A stretch of 64,000 bases of DNA from Corynebacterium ulceribovis DSM 45146 (GCF_000372445.1 NZ_AQUY01000004.1:93907-157906), one strand, 5' to 3'; numbered from the stretch's first letter, positions 33,894-43,480 are shown. Numbers and translations: made by a program. The notes: generated from the sequence alone by a model not told the origin.

Positions 33894-35246
33894 ATGAATC
33901 TGATGACCCGAGAGCAATCTCAGGACCGTGTCGGCATGGCCGCCGCACCCCAACGCCAGCACCACCGTCGCTGGCGTAGCGACTGGCCGCTGCTGATGTT
34001 CCTGCCGAAACCACTGATGTACATCCTTCTGGTGGCACTGAGTTGCTTCAGCATCTACAAGATCTTCGGCGCACTAGTGCTGTCCGAAGAAACGTTCCTC
34101 ATGGACGTCCAAGTCTTCCAGGACGCGGGGTTCGCCTTTGTCCGCGGCGATGACCTGTACGAAGATTTCCCAACCCGCTCCGGTTTCCGCTTCATCTACC
34201 CGCCGATTGCCGCGCTACTTTTCGCCCCACTGACCTGGTTTGGGCAGGCGGAACTACAACTGACGTGGAACGCCGCCACCATCGCGGCAATGTGGTTCAT
34301 CTGCTTTGCCGTCAGCCGCTCATTGAAGCTGCCGCACCCAGTGTGGGTCGGGCTAGCATGCCTGGGGCCAGCCCTGATGCTTGACCCCATTACCGAGAAT
34401 CTGCGGTTTGGCCAAATTAATGTCTTCTTGGTGGCGCTAGTTACCGCCGATGTGCTCGGGGTGATTCCGCGGCGCTTCCGCGGCGTCGGCATTGGGCTGG
34501 CTGCCGCAATTAAAGTGACCCCGGCGGCGTACGCCATCTTGTTCCTAGCTGGCCGAGAATGGAAGCCGCTGCTGCGCTCTGCCGCAACGTTCCTGGTCAG
34601 TGTGGTGGTCGGTTTCCTAATTCGGCCACATGACGCGTGGTTCTTCTGGACCGAGGAGTTCTCAAAAACCGACCGCGGCGGCGCCCCAAGTTACGCCCCT
34701 AACCAGGCGTTTTCCGGTATTTTGGCACGCGCGGAGGTTCCAGAGAATATCGCTTCCGTCGCAACGTACGCATTTTTCATCTTCGCTGCGCTAGCGACGT
34801 GGTGGGCGGCGCACCGTATGTTGGCGCAGCACCGCCCAGTCATTGCACTGTTCACCGCGTCGACCGCTATTGCGGTGGCGTCCCCAATCACCGTGACGCA
34901 CCACTGGGCGTCGGTGTTGCTCGCGCTGCCCCTGATTTTGGTGCTGCGGTCCTGGTCCGGCCGGATTGGGTGGCTGCTGTTTTTCGGCGCGCACTACTTC
35001 GCCCCGTGGTACCTCTTTGATGAGGCAGGCGGCGAGGCCGCGGATGGCCTAGTGCTGCAGGCGGTCGGTAATGCGCAGGCGTGGACCGGGTTGTTGGCCT
35101 TTGCTGGTCTGTTGTGGGCGGCGTGGCGGATGGGTCCGGCACGCAGCGCCCGGCCGGGTGTGCCGACGGAGGAACGCTCCCGGATTGAACCGCCCCGTGG
35201 CCCAGTGCCAGCTGTTGCCGCTACCGCCCCGCAGTCAGCAAACTAG
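33894..35246 (+). CDS. Glycosyltransferase family 87 integral membrane protein
   Basis: 450 residues with about ten membrane helices. The first extracytoplasmic loop has the GT87 pattern MDVQVFQDAGFAFVRGDDLYEDF, then FRFIYPPIAALLFAPL, in which the early Asp is the likely catalytic residue. GT87 enzymes such as PimE and AftC use polyprenyl-phosphate mannose or arabinose to build lipomannan or arabinan outside the membrane. So this is a candidate polyprenol-phosphate-sugar-dependent transferase of the cell envelope; the sugar cannot be told. The C-terminal 40 residues are Pro/Arg-rich and cytoplasmic. Its stop overlaps that of the Rieske gene. Confidence 0.85.
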   Translation: MNLMTREQSQDRVGMAAAPQRQHHRRWRSDWPLLMFLPKPLMYILLVALSCFSIYKIFGALVLSEETFLMDVQVFQDAGFAFVRGDDLYEDFPTRSGFRFIYPPIAALLFAPLTWFGQAELQLTWNAATIAAMWFICFAVSRSLKLPHPVWVGLACLGPALMLDPITENLRFGQINVFLVALVTADVLGVIPRRFRGVGIGLAAAIKVTPAAYAILFLAGREWKPLLRSAATFLVSVVVGFLIRPHDAWFFWTEEFSKTDRGGAPSYAPNQAFSGILARAEVPENIASVATYAFFIFAALATWWAAHRMLAQHRPVIALFTASTAIAVASPITVTHHWASVLLALPLILVLRSWSGRIGWLLFFGAHYFAPWYLFDEAGGEAADGLVLQAVGNAQAWTGLLAFAGLLWAAWRMGPARSARPGVPTEERSRIEPPRGPVPAVAATAPQSAN

Positions 35247-35632
35247 CCGACGGAGAGTTTGCCTTCACCACTCTTTTCCAGGGTGGCCGGTGCCATGCCG
35301 CTGCGCGCTGGGCCGGAGACCAGTGAACCGTCCGCAATGCTGAACACGGAACCGTGCGCGGTGCAGGTGACAATGCCGTTGCCGACTTGGTCAATTTTCC
35401 GGCCCTGGTGTGGGCAGACGTTGGAGTAGGCGGCAAATTTTCCTTCCTCCGGCTGTGCGACAATGTAGTCGCCGACCAACTTCGCCGAGCCGACTGGAAT
35501 TTCGCCGGGGTCCACTTCCATTTTTTCGCCACTGCTGCAGGCTGCAAGCAACGCGGCCATGGCGGTGGCGCCGGTGCCGGCGAGGAACATGCGACGGCTA
35601 CATGCTGGGGTTTTACTGGTTTCACAGCTCAT
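35243..35632 (-). CDS. Rieske [2Fe-2S] lipoprotein with Tat signal
   Basis: 129 residues. A twin-arginine signal (SRRMFLAGTGATAMAALLAAC; Arg 13-14) ends in a lipobox LAAC with the lipidated Cys 32, so the protein should be exported folded and anchored to the membrane. The mature domain of about 90 residues has both cluster motifs, CPH (Cys 73, His 75) and CTAH (Cys 90, His 93), in a small Rieske fold of the ferredoxin type. No oxygenase subunit is adjacent, so the electron partner is unknown. Divergent from the CDF transporter, with 45 bp between starts. Confidence 0.9.
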   Translation of the reverse strand: MSCETSKTPACSRRMFLAGTGATAMAALLAACSSGEKMEVDPGEIPVGSAKLVGDYIVAQPEEGKFAAYSNVCPHQGRKIDQVGNGIVTCTAHGSVFSIADGSLVSGPARSGMAPATLEKSGEGKLSVG

Positions 35633-35677
35633 GCCTTCATCGTAAGCCTTGTCGGTCTCGAGCGGTATCGTGGGTGT

Positions 35678-36574
35678 ATGCCAGATTTAACTAGGTTCGC
35701 TTGGTTGTCGGTAGCGGCGGCTGTGGCGACTATTGCGTTGAAGGTGTGGGCGTGGTCCATCACCGGTTCGGTGGGCTTGCTGTCGGATGCGGCAGAATCC
35801 GTCGTCAATCTCATTGCCGCCTTGGTGGCGCTGTGGGCGCTGACGGCGGCATCGAAACCGGCGACCGACGATCACCAGTTTGGTCATTCCAAAGCGGAGT
35901 ACTTCAGCGCTGGCGTTGAAGGCGCCATGATTTTCATTGCCGCGGCGTTCATCGTGGTCACCGCGCTGCCGCGACTGTTTGAACCGCAGCCACTGGAGGC
36001 CGTAGGCATTGGTCTGGCCATTTCGATGGCGGCATCGGCACTCAACGGTGTAGTTGGTTTGGTGTTGGTCCGCGCCGGGCAGAAGTACCGCTCAATGGCG
36101 TTGGAGGCCGATGGTAAACACTTGTGGACTGACGTCATCACGTCGATTGGCGTGCTGGTCGGTATTGGTTTGGTGTGGGTGACCGGTTGGCTGTGGTTGG
36201 ACGCCCTGACAGCCTTGGCAGTTGGCGTGAATATTCTCTTTACCGGCGGGAAGTTGGTCCGCGAGTCGGTCGCTGGCCTGCTGGATAAGTCGATGGAGAA
36301 GGAAGATTTGGCGGATTTGCGCACCATTTTGAAGGGCTACCGCGACGCCAACGGCGGTGAAATCAACTTCCACGAACTACGCACCCGCGAATCTGGCCGC
36401 CAACTGTTCGTGGAGTTCCACTATTTGGTGCCCGGCAAATGGGATGTGAGTTTTGCCCATGACCTGCTGGAAGAGGTAGAGACCGACATCCGCGACCGCT
36501 TCCCGGGTGTGCACATTTCCAGCCACATGGAGCCGATTGAAGACGAGCGAGCCTACGGCGATGTCCACCTGTAG
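35678..36574 (+). CDS. Cation diffusion facilitator (CDF) family transporter
   Basis: 298 residues from ATG 35678. Six membrane helices followed by a cytoplasmic ferredoxin-like domain (about residues 200-298). The transport-site motifs are LLSDAAESVVN (helix 2, Asp) and KHLWTDVITSIG (helix 5, His/Asp). The C-terminal domain holds further His residues (INFHELRTRESGRQLFVEFHYLV and VHISSHMEPIE) that may sense metal. CDF proteins exchange Zn, Fe, Mn or Co for protons, usually outward. The 3' end overlaps the ogt start by 14 bp, so the two are co-translated. Confidence 0.93.
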   Translation: MPDLTRFAWLSVAAAVATIALKVWAWSITGSVGLLSDAAESVVNLIAALVALWALTAASKPATDDHQFGHSKAEYFSAGVEGAMIFIAAAFIVVTALPRLFEPQPLEAVGIGLAISMAASALNGVVGLVLVRAGQKYRSMALEADGKHLWTDVITSIGVLVGIGLVWVTGWLWLDALTALAVGVNILFTGGKLVRESVAGLLDKSMEKEDLADLRTILKGYRDANGGEINFHELRTRESGRQLFVEFHYLVPGKWDVSFAHDLLEEVETDIRDRFPGVHISSHMEPIEDERAYGDVHL

Positions 36575-37079
36575 CCGCGCCATATCCACCCCCTTTGGCG
36601 ACTTCACCATCACCGCCACCGCCGACGGCGTCCGTGCGGTTGCATTTGGCAGCCTTCCGCTTAGTGACGAAATGGGCGCCGCCGACACAGGGGCTGTGGC
36701 TGGGGCAGAAGCTAGGTCAGACACTGGGGCGATGGCTGTGTTAGATCAAGCCGCAGGACAGCTGGTGCAGTACTTTTCCGGGCAACGGCGAGTCTTCACG
36801 GTGCCGCTGGATATGCCGGACATGCCGCCTTTTCAATCGCGGGCGCTCGCCGCGATGCAGCGGATTGGATACGGCGACACCGCAACATACGCGCAATTGG
36901 CGGCCGAAGCGGGCAATCCGAAAGCGGCTCGGGCAGCGGGCAGTGCCTGCGCTAATAACCCGATTCCGATTATTATCCCGTGCCATCGCGTCGTTCCGAC
37001 CAGTGGTGGCACGGGCAATTATGGTGGCGGTGCGCAGCTCAAAGAGCGGTTGCTGCATTTTGAGGGACAAGCCAACTAG
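36561..37079 (+). CDS. ogt: Methylated-DNA-protein cysteine methyltransferase (Ogt)
   Basis: 172 residues from ATG 36561. The suicide acceptor Cys 141 sits in the invariant PCHRV motif (IPIIIPCHRVVPTSG), preceded by the DNA-binding helix-turn-helix GDTATYAQLAAEAGNPKAARAAGSACANNP. It takes methyl or alkyl groups from O6-guanine in DNA. A nonconserved Ala/Gly-rich insertion (about residues 38-55) lies in the N-terminal domain. Coupled to the CDF gene by overlap. Confidence 0.95.
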   Translation: MSTCSRAISTPFGDFTITATADGVRAVAFGSLPLSDEMGAADTGAVAGAEARSDTGAMAVLDQAAGQLVQYFSGQRRVFTVPLDMPDMPPFQSRALAAMQRIGYGDTATYAQLAAEAGNPKAARAAGSACANNPIPIIIPCHRVVPTSGGTGNYGGGAQLKERLLHFEGQAN

Positions 37080-37088
37080 CCTGAAAAT

Positions 37089-37742
37089 ATGACTACTTCG
37101 GAGTTTCGTTCCCAGTTCACTGACATTATTCGCTCGCGCCGGGCGACCCGCAGCTTCCAACCGGAAGCATTGCCCGAGGCAGATGTCACCGAATTCCTTG
37201 AGCTAGTCCACTGCGCACCCTCGGCGTTTAACCTGCAGGACCGTGCCGTCGTTGTTGTCGATGACCCACAGGTCAAAGAAGTGCTCACCGCAGCAGCTAA
37301 TGGGCAGCAACAGGTAGCGCAGGCACCAATGACGTTGGTGTTTTTGGCGGAGCCAACGGGTTGGCAGCGCACCTTCCCCGAGGTGGCAAAGCAGAATCTG
37401 GCCTCCGGATTGTGGGATGAGGCGGCGGCTGTCCAGAAACAGGCAACAATCAGCAGCTTCCAGCAAGTCCGAGAAGATGCTGGTTTGACCCGAGAGTTCG
37501 CGCTGCGCAACGCTATGATTGCGGCGTCATTTGCGATGGTCATTGCGCAAGGCTTCGGGTGGGCGAGCTCGCCAATGACCGGGTTCAATGAGGCCGCTGT
37601 GAAAAAGGCGATTGGTGCGGAAGACAGCGATGCGATTGTGGCGCTACTGCTGGCAGTTGGTAAACCAGCAGAGCAGCCAGCCGACACCGGCCGGCTGCCA
37701 CTGGAATCGCGTTTCTACCGCAACCGCTACCACGAGTTCTAA
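37089..37742 (+). CDS. Nitroreductase family FMN oxidoreductase
   Basis: 217 residues. The N-terminus IIRSRRATRSFQPEALPEADVTEFLELVHCAPSAFNLQDRAVVVV shows the Arg/Ser FMN-binding motif (RRATRSF) and the APSAFNLQ stretch of the nitroreductase (NfsB/YdgI-like) fold. The middle GLTREFALRNAMIAASFAMVIAQGFGWASSPMTGFNE matches the family's FMN and dimer region. A soluble NAD(P)H-dependent enzyme of broad specificity. It begins 9 bp after the ogt stop and may share that transcript. Confidence 0.9.
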   Translation: MTTSEFRSQFTDIIRSRRATRSFQPEALPEADVTEFLELVHCAPSAFNLQDRAVVVVDDPQVKEVLTAAANGQQQVAQAPMTLVFLAEPTGWQRTFPEVAKQNLASGLWDEAAAVQKQATISSFQQVREDAGLTREFALRNAMIAASFAMVIAQGFGWASSPMTGFNEAAVKKAIGAEDSDAIVALLLAVGKPAEQPADTGRLPLESRFYRNRYHEF

Positions 37743-37751
37743 GCAGGAGGT

Positions 37752-39815
37752 CTAGAGTTGCGCTGCCAGCTCGACTGCCTGCCGGATCGCTCGTTCGGCG
37801 TCTAGTTCGGCGGCCACATCAGCGCCACCAATGACATGTACCCGTGCGGCAGTATCCCCAGCCGCGTTGGCAGGAGTGTCGCCGACCGCGAGGGTGTTGG
37901 ACTCTTGACCGGTGCAAATCACGACACTGTCGCAGGCAAGCACGTGATCTCCGCTCTCATCGGAGTAATGCAGACCGTCGTCATCAATCCGTTGGTATGC
38001 CACACCGGTGTGACCATGCACATTGGCGCGCTTAAGTTCGGCGCGGTGCACCCATCCAGTAGTGGCCCCGAGACCTTTGCCAATGCGGGAAGTTTTACGC
38101 TGGAAAAGGTGCACTTCGCGCAGTGGCTGGAACGCCGCCGGTTCGCCAAGGCCGCCAGGAGATTTGTCGTTACCGACCACACCCCAGTCCGCGAACCATT
38201 CCGGCAGTGGCGTATTCGGCTCCCGGGTCAAAAACTCTGAAACATCCACGCCGATGCCGCCCGCACCGAGTACCGCCACGACTTGTCCGGCTTCCTGTTC
38301 GCCAGACAGTAGTTCCTGGTAGTTCATCACCTTCGGGTGGTTAATACCCTCAATGTCTGGGATACGCGGCACGACACCGGTAGCCACAACCACCTGGTCA
38401 AAGCCCTGTTCGAGGAGTGCGTCCGCACTAACCCGGCTGCTGGTGTGCACTGGCACACCGAGTGTGTCCAGTTGAGCACTGAAGTAGCGCAGGGAACCGG
38501 CGTAATCTTCCTTGCCTGGAATAGCTGCGGCGAGCCGGAACTGACCGCCAACCTCCGCAGCAGCTTCAAACACTTCGACCTTCAGACCGCGAGTTGCGGC
38601 AGCTTCTGCAAATGCCAGCCCGGCAACACCGGCGCCAATCACCCCAATGCGCTGACCAGTAGCAGCAGCTCCATCGGTGACCGCATCAGTAGCCGCGCTC
38701 ACCGGCGTGAGCTGCAACTCCAATTCCCGACCAGCCCGGGGGTTCACCAGGCACGACACAATCTGCATGCTGAACGTCCGGTCTAGGCACGCCTGGTTAC
38801 AACTGATGCAGTGATTGATCTCTGCGGCGCGCCCTTCCTTGGCTTTCTGCACGAAGGCCGGATCTGCCAGGAATGGGCGGGCCATCGAAATGAGGTCGGC
38901 ATGTCCGTCAATAAGCAAATTTTCGGCGATCTGTGGGGTGTTGATCCGGTTTGAGGCAATGACCGGCACCGACACTTCTTTGCGCAGCCGCTGGGCGTAG
39001 CTGGTCCAGGCGGCGTTGGGGACCGAGGTGACGATGGTGGGGACGCGTGCTTCGTGCCAGCCGATGCCGGACATGAATACGTCGACGCCGGCGGCCTCGA
39101 GTTCGCGGGCGAAGGTGGCGACTTCCTCCCAGGTTTGGCCGTCTTCGACGAGGTCAACCATCGAAATGCGGAAGCTGAAGATTTTGTCAGGACCAATAGC
39201 TGCTCGTACCGCGCGGGCAACCGCCAGTGGGAAAGCGCGGCGGCGCTCGGCATCGCCACCCCAGTCATCGTCGCGCAGATTCGTGCGGGCCGCGAGGAAC
39301 TGGTTCAGCAGGTAGCCTTCCGAACCCATGATTTCCACACCGTCGTAACCAGCAACTTCGGTGGCAAGCCGCGCGGCTTCGGCGTAGTGGTCGATGAGCT
39401 CGCGGATTTCGGTGTCAGTGAGTTCGCGGGCTGGGTGCGGGGCAATCGGGGCGTGTGTAGCGGAGCAGGAGACCACATCTGCGTGGTAGCCGTAGCGACC
39501 CGAATGCAATAGTTGCAGCAGGATGCGACCGCCCGCGTCATGCACCGCGGCAGTCATGGGCTGGTGGGCCTCGGCGAATTCTGGGGTGAACTCGCCGCCA
39601 AAGGGCATCAGGCGACCGGATTCGGTGGGGGAGAACCCGCCGGTGACCATGAGCGCGGTGCCGCCTTTGGCACGCTCAACGAAGTAGGCGGTCATCGCTG
39701 GGATGGCGGCGAGATGCTCCTCGAAACCAGTGTGCATCGAGCCCATAACCAGCCGGTTTGGCAATTCGACGGTGCCGACGGTGATGGGGGAGAACAGGTG
39801 CGGGAAGTGGGTCAT
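37752..39815 (-). CDS. fadH: NADPH-dependent 2,4-dienoyl-CoA reductase
   Basis: 687 residues from ATG 39815 (MTHFPHLFSPITVG). The N-terminal FMN barrel of the old-yellow-enzyme type (about 1-340) is followed by a 4Fe-4S motif C-x2-C-x3-C-x11-C (CISCNQACLDRTF and CLVNP). FAD- and NADPH-binding Rossmann domains come next (IGVIGAGVAGLAFAEAA at about 430 and VAVLGAGGIGVDVSEF). The enzyme reduces 2,4-dienoyl-CoA during breakdown of polyunsaturated fatty acids. The divergent SDR and acyl-CoA oxidase genes form a plausible catabolic group with it. Slightly longer than the E. coli enzyme. Confidence 0.95.
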   Translation of the reverse strand: MTHFPHLFSPITVGTVELPNRLVMGSMHTGFEEHLAAIPAMTAYFVERAKGGTALMVTGGFSPTESGRLMPFGGEFTPEFAEAHQPMTAAVHDAGGRILLQLLHSGRYGYHADVVSCSATHAPIAPHPARELTDTEIRELIDHYAEAARLATEVAGYDGVEIMGSEGYLLNQFLAARTNLRDDDWGGDAERRRAFPLAVARAVRAAIGPDKIFSFRISMVDLVEDGQTWEEVATFARELEAAGVDVFMSGIGWHEARVPTIVTSVPNAAWTSYAQRLRKEVSVPVIASNRINTPQIAENLLIDGHADLISMARPFLADPAFVQKAKEGRAAEINHCISCNQACLDRTFSMQIVSCLVNPRAGRELELQLTPVSAATDAVTDGAAATGQRIGVIGAGVAGLAFAEAAATRGLKVEVFEAAAEVGGQFRLAAAIPGKEDYAGSLRYFSAQLDTLGVPVHTSSRVSADALLEQGFDQVVVATGVVPRIPDIEGINHPKVMNYQELLSGEQEAGQVVAVLGAGGIGVDVSEFLTREPNTPLPEWFADWGVVGNDKSPGGLGEPAAFQPLREVHLFQRKTSRIGKGLGATTGWVHRAELKRANVHGHTGVAYQRIDDDGLHYSDESGDHVLACDSVVICTGQESNTLAVGDTPANAAGDTAARVHVIGGADVAAELDAERAIRQAVELAAQL

Positions 39816-39943
39816 AGTCGCATTGTCGCTAATTTCTCTGGGGAATGTGGCTGTTTTTATCAGAATGGCATCTGGGGGAATGCCGCCCGGAAAGTCGGCA
39901 TACTGGAAAGAGAAGAACGTTTTCGGCCGCCAAAGGAGCAAAT

Positions 39944-40687
39944 ATGAATTCCCGTCCCGTTGCAGTTGTTACTGGTGCATCGTCTGGCATTGGTGCCGCA
40001 GCAGCCAAATCCCTGGCTGACGCTGGTTTTGATGTGGTGCTGGGGGCTCGTCGCGCCGACAAACTCAAAGCAGTCGCCGCTGGAATCGGGGAGCATGCCA
40101 CCGCCATTGAACTGGATGTCACCAACCAAGACAGCGTTGATGCGTTCGCCGCGCAGGTGCCGCGCTGCGATCTGCTGGTGAATAATGCGGGCGGTGCCAA
40201 GGGGATGGAACCGCTGCCAGATGCTGACCTGGATAAATGGCAATGGATGTATGACGTGAATGTCATTGGCATGGTCCGGATGACCAAAGCTTTCCTGCCG
40301 AAGTTGGCGGAAGCAGAGGGGGCCCGCGGCCAGGTTATTGTCATCGGGTCGATTGCTTCCCGCCAGGTCTACCCAGGTGGGGCCGGTTATAACGCGGCCA
40401 AGCACGCGGAGCGCGCGGCGACTGAAGTGATGCGGAAGGAAGTTGCGGAGTTTGGGGTGCGGGTCTGCGAAATCGACCCGGGCCGGGTGCACACCGACTT
40501 CTCATTGGTGCGTTTTGACGGAGACGAAGAGAAGGCGGAGGCAGTGTACGCGGGCGTGCAGTCGCTGCAGGCATCGGATATTGCCGACATCATTTCGTTT
40601 GTGGCGACGCGGCCAGCGCACGTCAATCTGGATTCCATTTTGGTAACGCCGACGGATCAAGTCTCCGCGGCGCCGAAAGCTCGCTAG
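39944..40687 (+). CDS. Short-chain dehydrogenase/reductase (SDR)
   Basis: 247 residues from ATG 39944 with AAAGGAG upstream. TGASSGIG (residues 10-17), the NNAG motif, and the catalytic YNAAKHAE are intact. GARRADKL suggests NADP(H). Resembles YdfG-type 3-hydroxy acid/serine dehydrogenases in the stretch NAGGAKGMEPLPDADLDKWQWMYDVNVIGMVRMT. The acyl-CoA oxidase gene starts 9 bp after its stop, so the two are likely co-transcribed; a role in 3-hydroxyacyl oxidation is possible but not shown. Confidence 0.9.
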   Translation: MNSRPVAVVTGASSGIGAAAAKSLADAGFDVVLGARRADKLKAVAAGIGEHATAIELDVTNQDSVDAFAAQVPRCDLLVNNAGGAKGMEPLPDADLDKWQWMYDVNVIGMVRMTKAFLPKLAEAEGARGQVIVIGSIASRQVYPGGAGYNAAKHAERAATEVMRKEVAEFGVRVCEIDPGRVHTDFSLVRFDGDEEKAEAVYAGVQSLQASDIADIISFVATRPAHVNLDSILVTPTDQVSAAPKAR

Positions 40688-40696
40688 GATGCCGGT

Positions 40697-42820
40697 ATGA
40701 CTAAAAATAGAGTGACGCAAGACACAATGGATAACGATGTTAAGCTGACTCTCACTCAACCGGACGCTGCGGCCACCCCGGGTCCCGACCCGCTAGCGCC
40801 ACCGACGCTGCCGACGGAAATGACCGCCGAGCAGCGCGACGACGTCGCCACCACCATCCGTGACCTCCTCGACGGCCGCTGGAAAGACACCCGCGCCGAG
40901 ATGCGCGCGTTCCTCGATGACCCGCGCTTTCGTCCAGACCACACCAAAACCATCGAGCAAGCTCGCGCCGATATCCTGCCTATGCTGCAGCTCCTGGCAG
41001 ATTCCGGCATGCCCCGCGGCTCCTTCTCCACCGCAGCAGGCGGCACCGGCGATGCTGGCAGCACCCTGACTGCCTTCGAAATGCTTGGCCACGGCGACCT
41101 GTCTGTCATGGTGAAATCCGGTGTGCAATGGGGGCTTTTCGGCGGCGCCATCGACAACCTCGGCACCGACCGCCACATGGAACACGCCCGCCAGGCAATG
41201 GAACTGGAACTGCTCGGCTGCTTCGCCATGACCGAACGCGGTCACGGCTCTGACGTGCAGAACCTGCTCACCACCATGACCTACGACGCTGATGCTGAAG
41301 AGTTCGTGGTGCACTCACCATCGCTAGCTGCCCAGAAAACGTACATTGGCAACGCCGCGAAAGACGGCACCATGGCCGCAGTCTTCGCGCAGCTGTACAC
41401 CCCCGGGGAAGAAGAATCACATGGGGTGCACTGCATTTTGGTGCCAATCCGTGACGATGCCGGCAACCCGATGCCGGGCGTGACCATCGGCGACCACGGC
41501 CATAAGGGTGGCCTGCCGGGTGTCGACAATGGCACCCTCATGTTTGACCACGTCCGAGTGCCACGGGAAAACCTGCTCAACCGCTTCGGTGACGTTGCCG
41601 CCGATGGCAGCTACAGCTCGCCAATTGAGAGCAAAAACCGTCGCTTCTTCACCATGCTGAGCACGCTGGTCCGCGGCCGGATTAGCGTTGGCGCTGCTGC
41701 TGGAGCTGCCACCAGAACGTCATTAAGCATTGCTATCCGCTACGCCAACCGACGCCGCCAATTTGAAGGCATGCCGGGGAACGAAAAATACCTTATGCAA
41801 CACCGCACCCACCGGCTGCGGCTGCTGGTGCCGCTGGCCCGCAGCTATGCGCTGGCGCTGGCGCAGAACCAGGTGGTGGCGGATATTCACGACCACACGC
41901 AGCAGATTGCCGACGGTTCGTGGGATATTTCGAAGCCAACTGAAGACCAGGACATGAAACAGCGGCAGCTCGAAGCGATGGCTGCGGCGGTGAAAGTTGC
42001 TGGTAGCGCCCATGCCACGACCACGATTCAGCAGTGCCGTGAGGCGTGTGGCGGCGCCGGGTATATGGAAGAAAACCTGCTGACTAACCACAAAGAAAAC
42101 ACCGATGTGTTCACCACGTTTGAAGGCGACAATACGGTGCTGCTGCAGTTGGTGGCGAAGGAAAACCTCACTGTGTTCGCCCGCGGGGTTGGGGGTCTGC
42201 AGCCGCTGGATATGCTGCGGTTTGGTTTCGAAAACGTCGGTGATGTGCTGCGGCGCCGCATTGGTGTCGGTGCGCAGGTACAGAACCTGGTCGACAGCGT
42301 TTCCGACCGCGATATTAAGGACCTTTTCCACCCTGGCTACCAGGTGAAGCTGCTGGAAGCACGGCAGGATTCGCTGGTGAAGTCGCTGGCAAACCGCCTG
42401 CGGGTGGCGAAGAAAGCGCAGAAAACGAAGCCGGACGAGGCTGTGAGAATTGTTGACCGTACCCAAGACCACATGGTGGCGCTGGCGTGGGCAAGCATTG
42501 ACGTGCTGCTGCTCAGTAGCATCATTGCGGCGGAGGACACCCTGGAAGATGGCATGGCAAAGCGGGTGTTTGAGCAGGTCCGGCAGGTACTGGCACTGTC
42601 CATCATCACCGAGCACGGCAGCTGGTTCCAGGAACAAAACATGCTCGGTGGTACCCGCATCAAATCCGCCCGCGCCGCCGTCAATGACCTCGTCGACTCC
42701 CTCGCGCCGTGGTCCGATGTGCTTGTTGACGCTTTCGGGGTTCCAGACGCCCTGACGGACGTGCCTATGCTGCGCGACGCCGGAGTTGGGGAGCCAGGTG
42801 TGTACCGGATTGTGAAGTAG
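40697..42820 (+). CDS. Acyl-CoA oxidase/dehydrogenase family protein
   Basis: 707 residues, the length of acyl-CoA oxidases. The FAD-binding middle domain reads GCFAMTERGHGSDVQNLLT, and the C-terminal helical part has GGAGYMEENLL with DVFTTFEGDNTVLLQLVAKENL, both diagnostic of the ACOX type. A further roughly 200-residue C-terminal helical domain follows. It would introduce the trans-2 double bond in acyl-CoA, passing electrons to oxygen or a flavoprotein. Together with fadH and the SDR it forms a beta-oxidation group. ATG 40697 is used; ATG 40727 (MDNDVKLT) is an alternative start. Confidence 0.92.
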   Translation: MTKNRVTQDTMDNDVKLTLTQPDAAATPGPDPLAPPTLPTEMTAEQRDDVATTIRDLLDGRWKDTRAEMRAFLDDPRFRPDHTKTIEQARADILPMLQLLADSGMPRGSFSTAAGGTGDAGSTLTAFEMLGHGDLSVMVKSGVQWGLFGGAIDNLGTDRHMEHARQAMELELLGCFAMTERGHGSDVQNLLTTMTYDADAEEFVVHSPSLAAQKTYIGNAAKDGTMAAVFAQLYTPGEEESHGVHCILVPIRDDAGNPMPGVTIGDHGHKGGLPGVDNGTLMFDHVRVPRENLLNRFGDVAADGSYSSPIESKNRRFFTMLSTLVRGRISVGAAAGAATRTSLSIAIRYANRRRQFEGMPGNEKYLMQHRTHRLRLLVPLARSYALALAQNQVVADIHDHTQQIADGSWDISKPTEDQDMKQRQLEAMAAAVKVAGSAHATTTIQQCREACGGAGYMEENLLTNHKENTDVFTTFEGDNTVLLQLVAKENLTVFARGVGGLQPLDMLRFGFENVGDVLRRRIGVGAQVQNLVDSVSDRDIKDLFHPGYQVKLLEARQDSLVKSLANRLRVAKKAQKTKPDEAVRIVDRTQDHMVALAWASIDVLLLSSIIAAEDTLEDGMAKRVFEQVRQVLALSIITEHGSWFQEQNMLGGTRIKSARAAVNDLVDSLAPWSDVLVDAFGVPDALTDVPMLRDAGVGEPGVYRIVK

Positions 42821-42824
42821 CCAG

Positions 42825-43421
42825 CTACCACCAGTACACGGGGTAATGAGTGTGCAGCGCCTTGTGCCACAGCCAGCCCATGGCAATCAGCACCAGTGAG
42901 GCGAACAGCAACATCACCATAAACGTTGCTGGCTCCTCTGGACCAGTCAGGCATGCCACCAATGCGGTGGCCACACCTGGTGTGTGGGCCGCTCGGAACA
43001 GCAACATGGCACCGAAAGCCAGGCCTGCGGCGACTGCAGCGGCCACGGGATGTGCGCCGAACATCAAGCCCAATGCTAAGCCGATTACCGCTGAGACGGT
43101 GTGACCAAGGATCACGTTGCGTGGCTGGCCCAAGGGCGTATCGGGTGCGCCGAGAATCAATCCAGTGGATGCCGCTAGCGACGGCAGCAATAGGGGATAC
43201 TCGGCAAAAAGACCAATTCCAGTGACGGCGAGTAAACAAGTGGTCACGGCCAAAGTCATAACAAGGGTGCTTTTGACGGGCGGTCGAGGTGGAGCATGGG
43301 ATTCCAGCCGTTTCAGGCCACTGTCACGTTTGCGTGGCTCCTGCGAATGGTGCCCATGTAGTGTGAAATCGAATTCATCTGCGTGTTCCGCAGAGTGTTT
43401 ATTGTGCGACTGTTCGGACAC
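42825..43421 (-). CDS. HPP family integral membrane protein
   Basis: 198 residues. A His-rich polar N-terminus (MSEQSHNKHSAEHADEFDF, HGHHSQE) precedes four to five membrane helices with the HPP-domain pattern GAPDTPLGQPRNVILGHTVSAVIGLALGLMFG, then LLFRAAHTPGVATALVACLTG. The name-giving HPP triplet is HTP here. Members of this family in cyanobacteria and plants act in nitrite transport; bacterial roles are otherwise unknown. GTG start at 43421. It lies 60 bp downstream of the ROK regulator gene on the same strand. Confidence 0.82.
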   Translation of the reverse strand: MSEQSHNKHSAEHADEFDFTLHGHHSQEPRKRDSGLKRLESHAPPRPPVKSTLVMTLAVTTCLLAVTGIGLFAEYPLLLPSLAASTGLILGAPDTPLGQPRNVILGHTVSAVIGLALGLMFGAHPVAAAVAAGLAFGAMLLFRAAHTPGVATALVACLTGPEEPATFMVMLLFASLVLIAMGWLWHKALHTHYPVYWW

Positions 43422-43480
43422 GTCGAATTGCCGCCTTTCCCTCCGCTCCCAACCAGGTCACTACCAGTGTGACTCCATTA

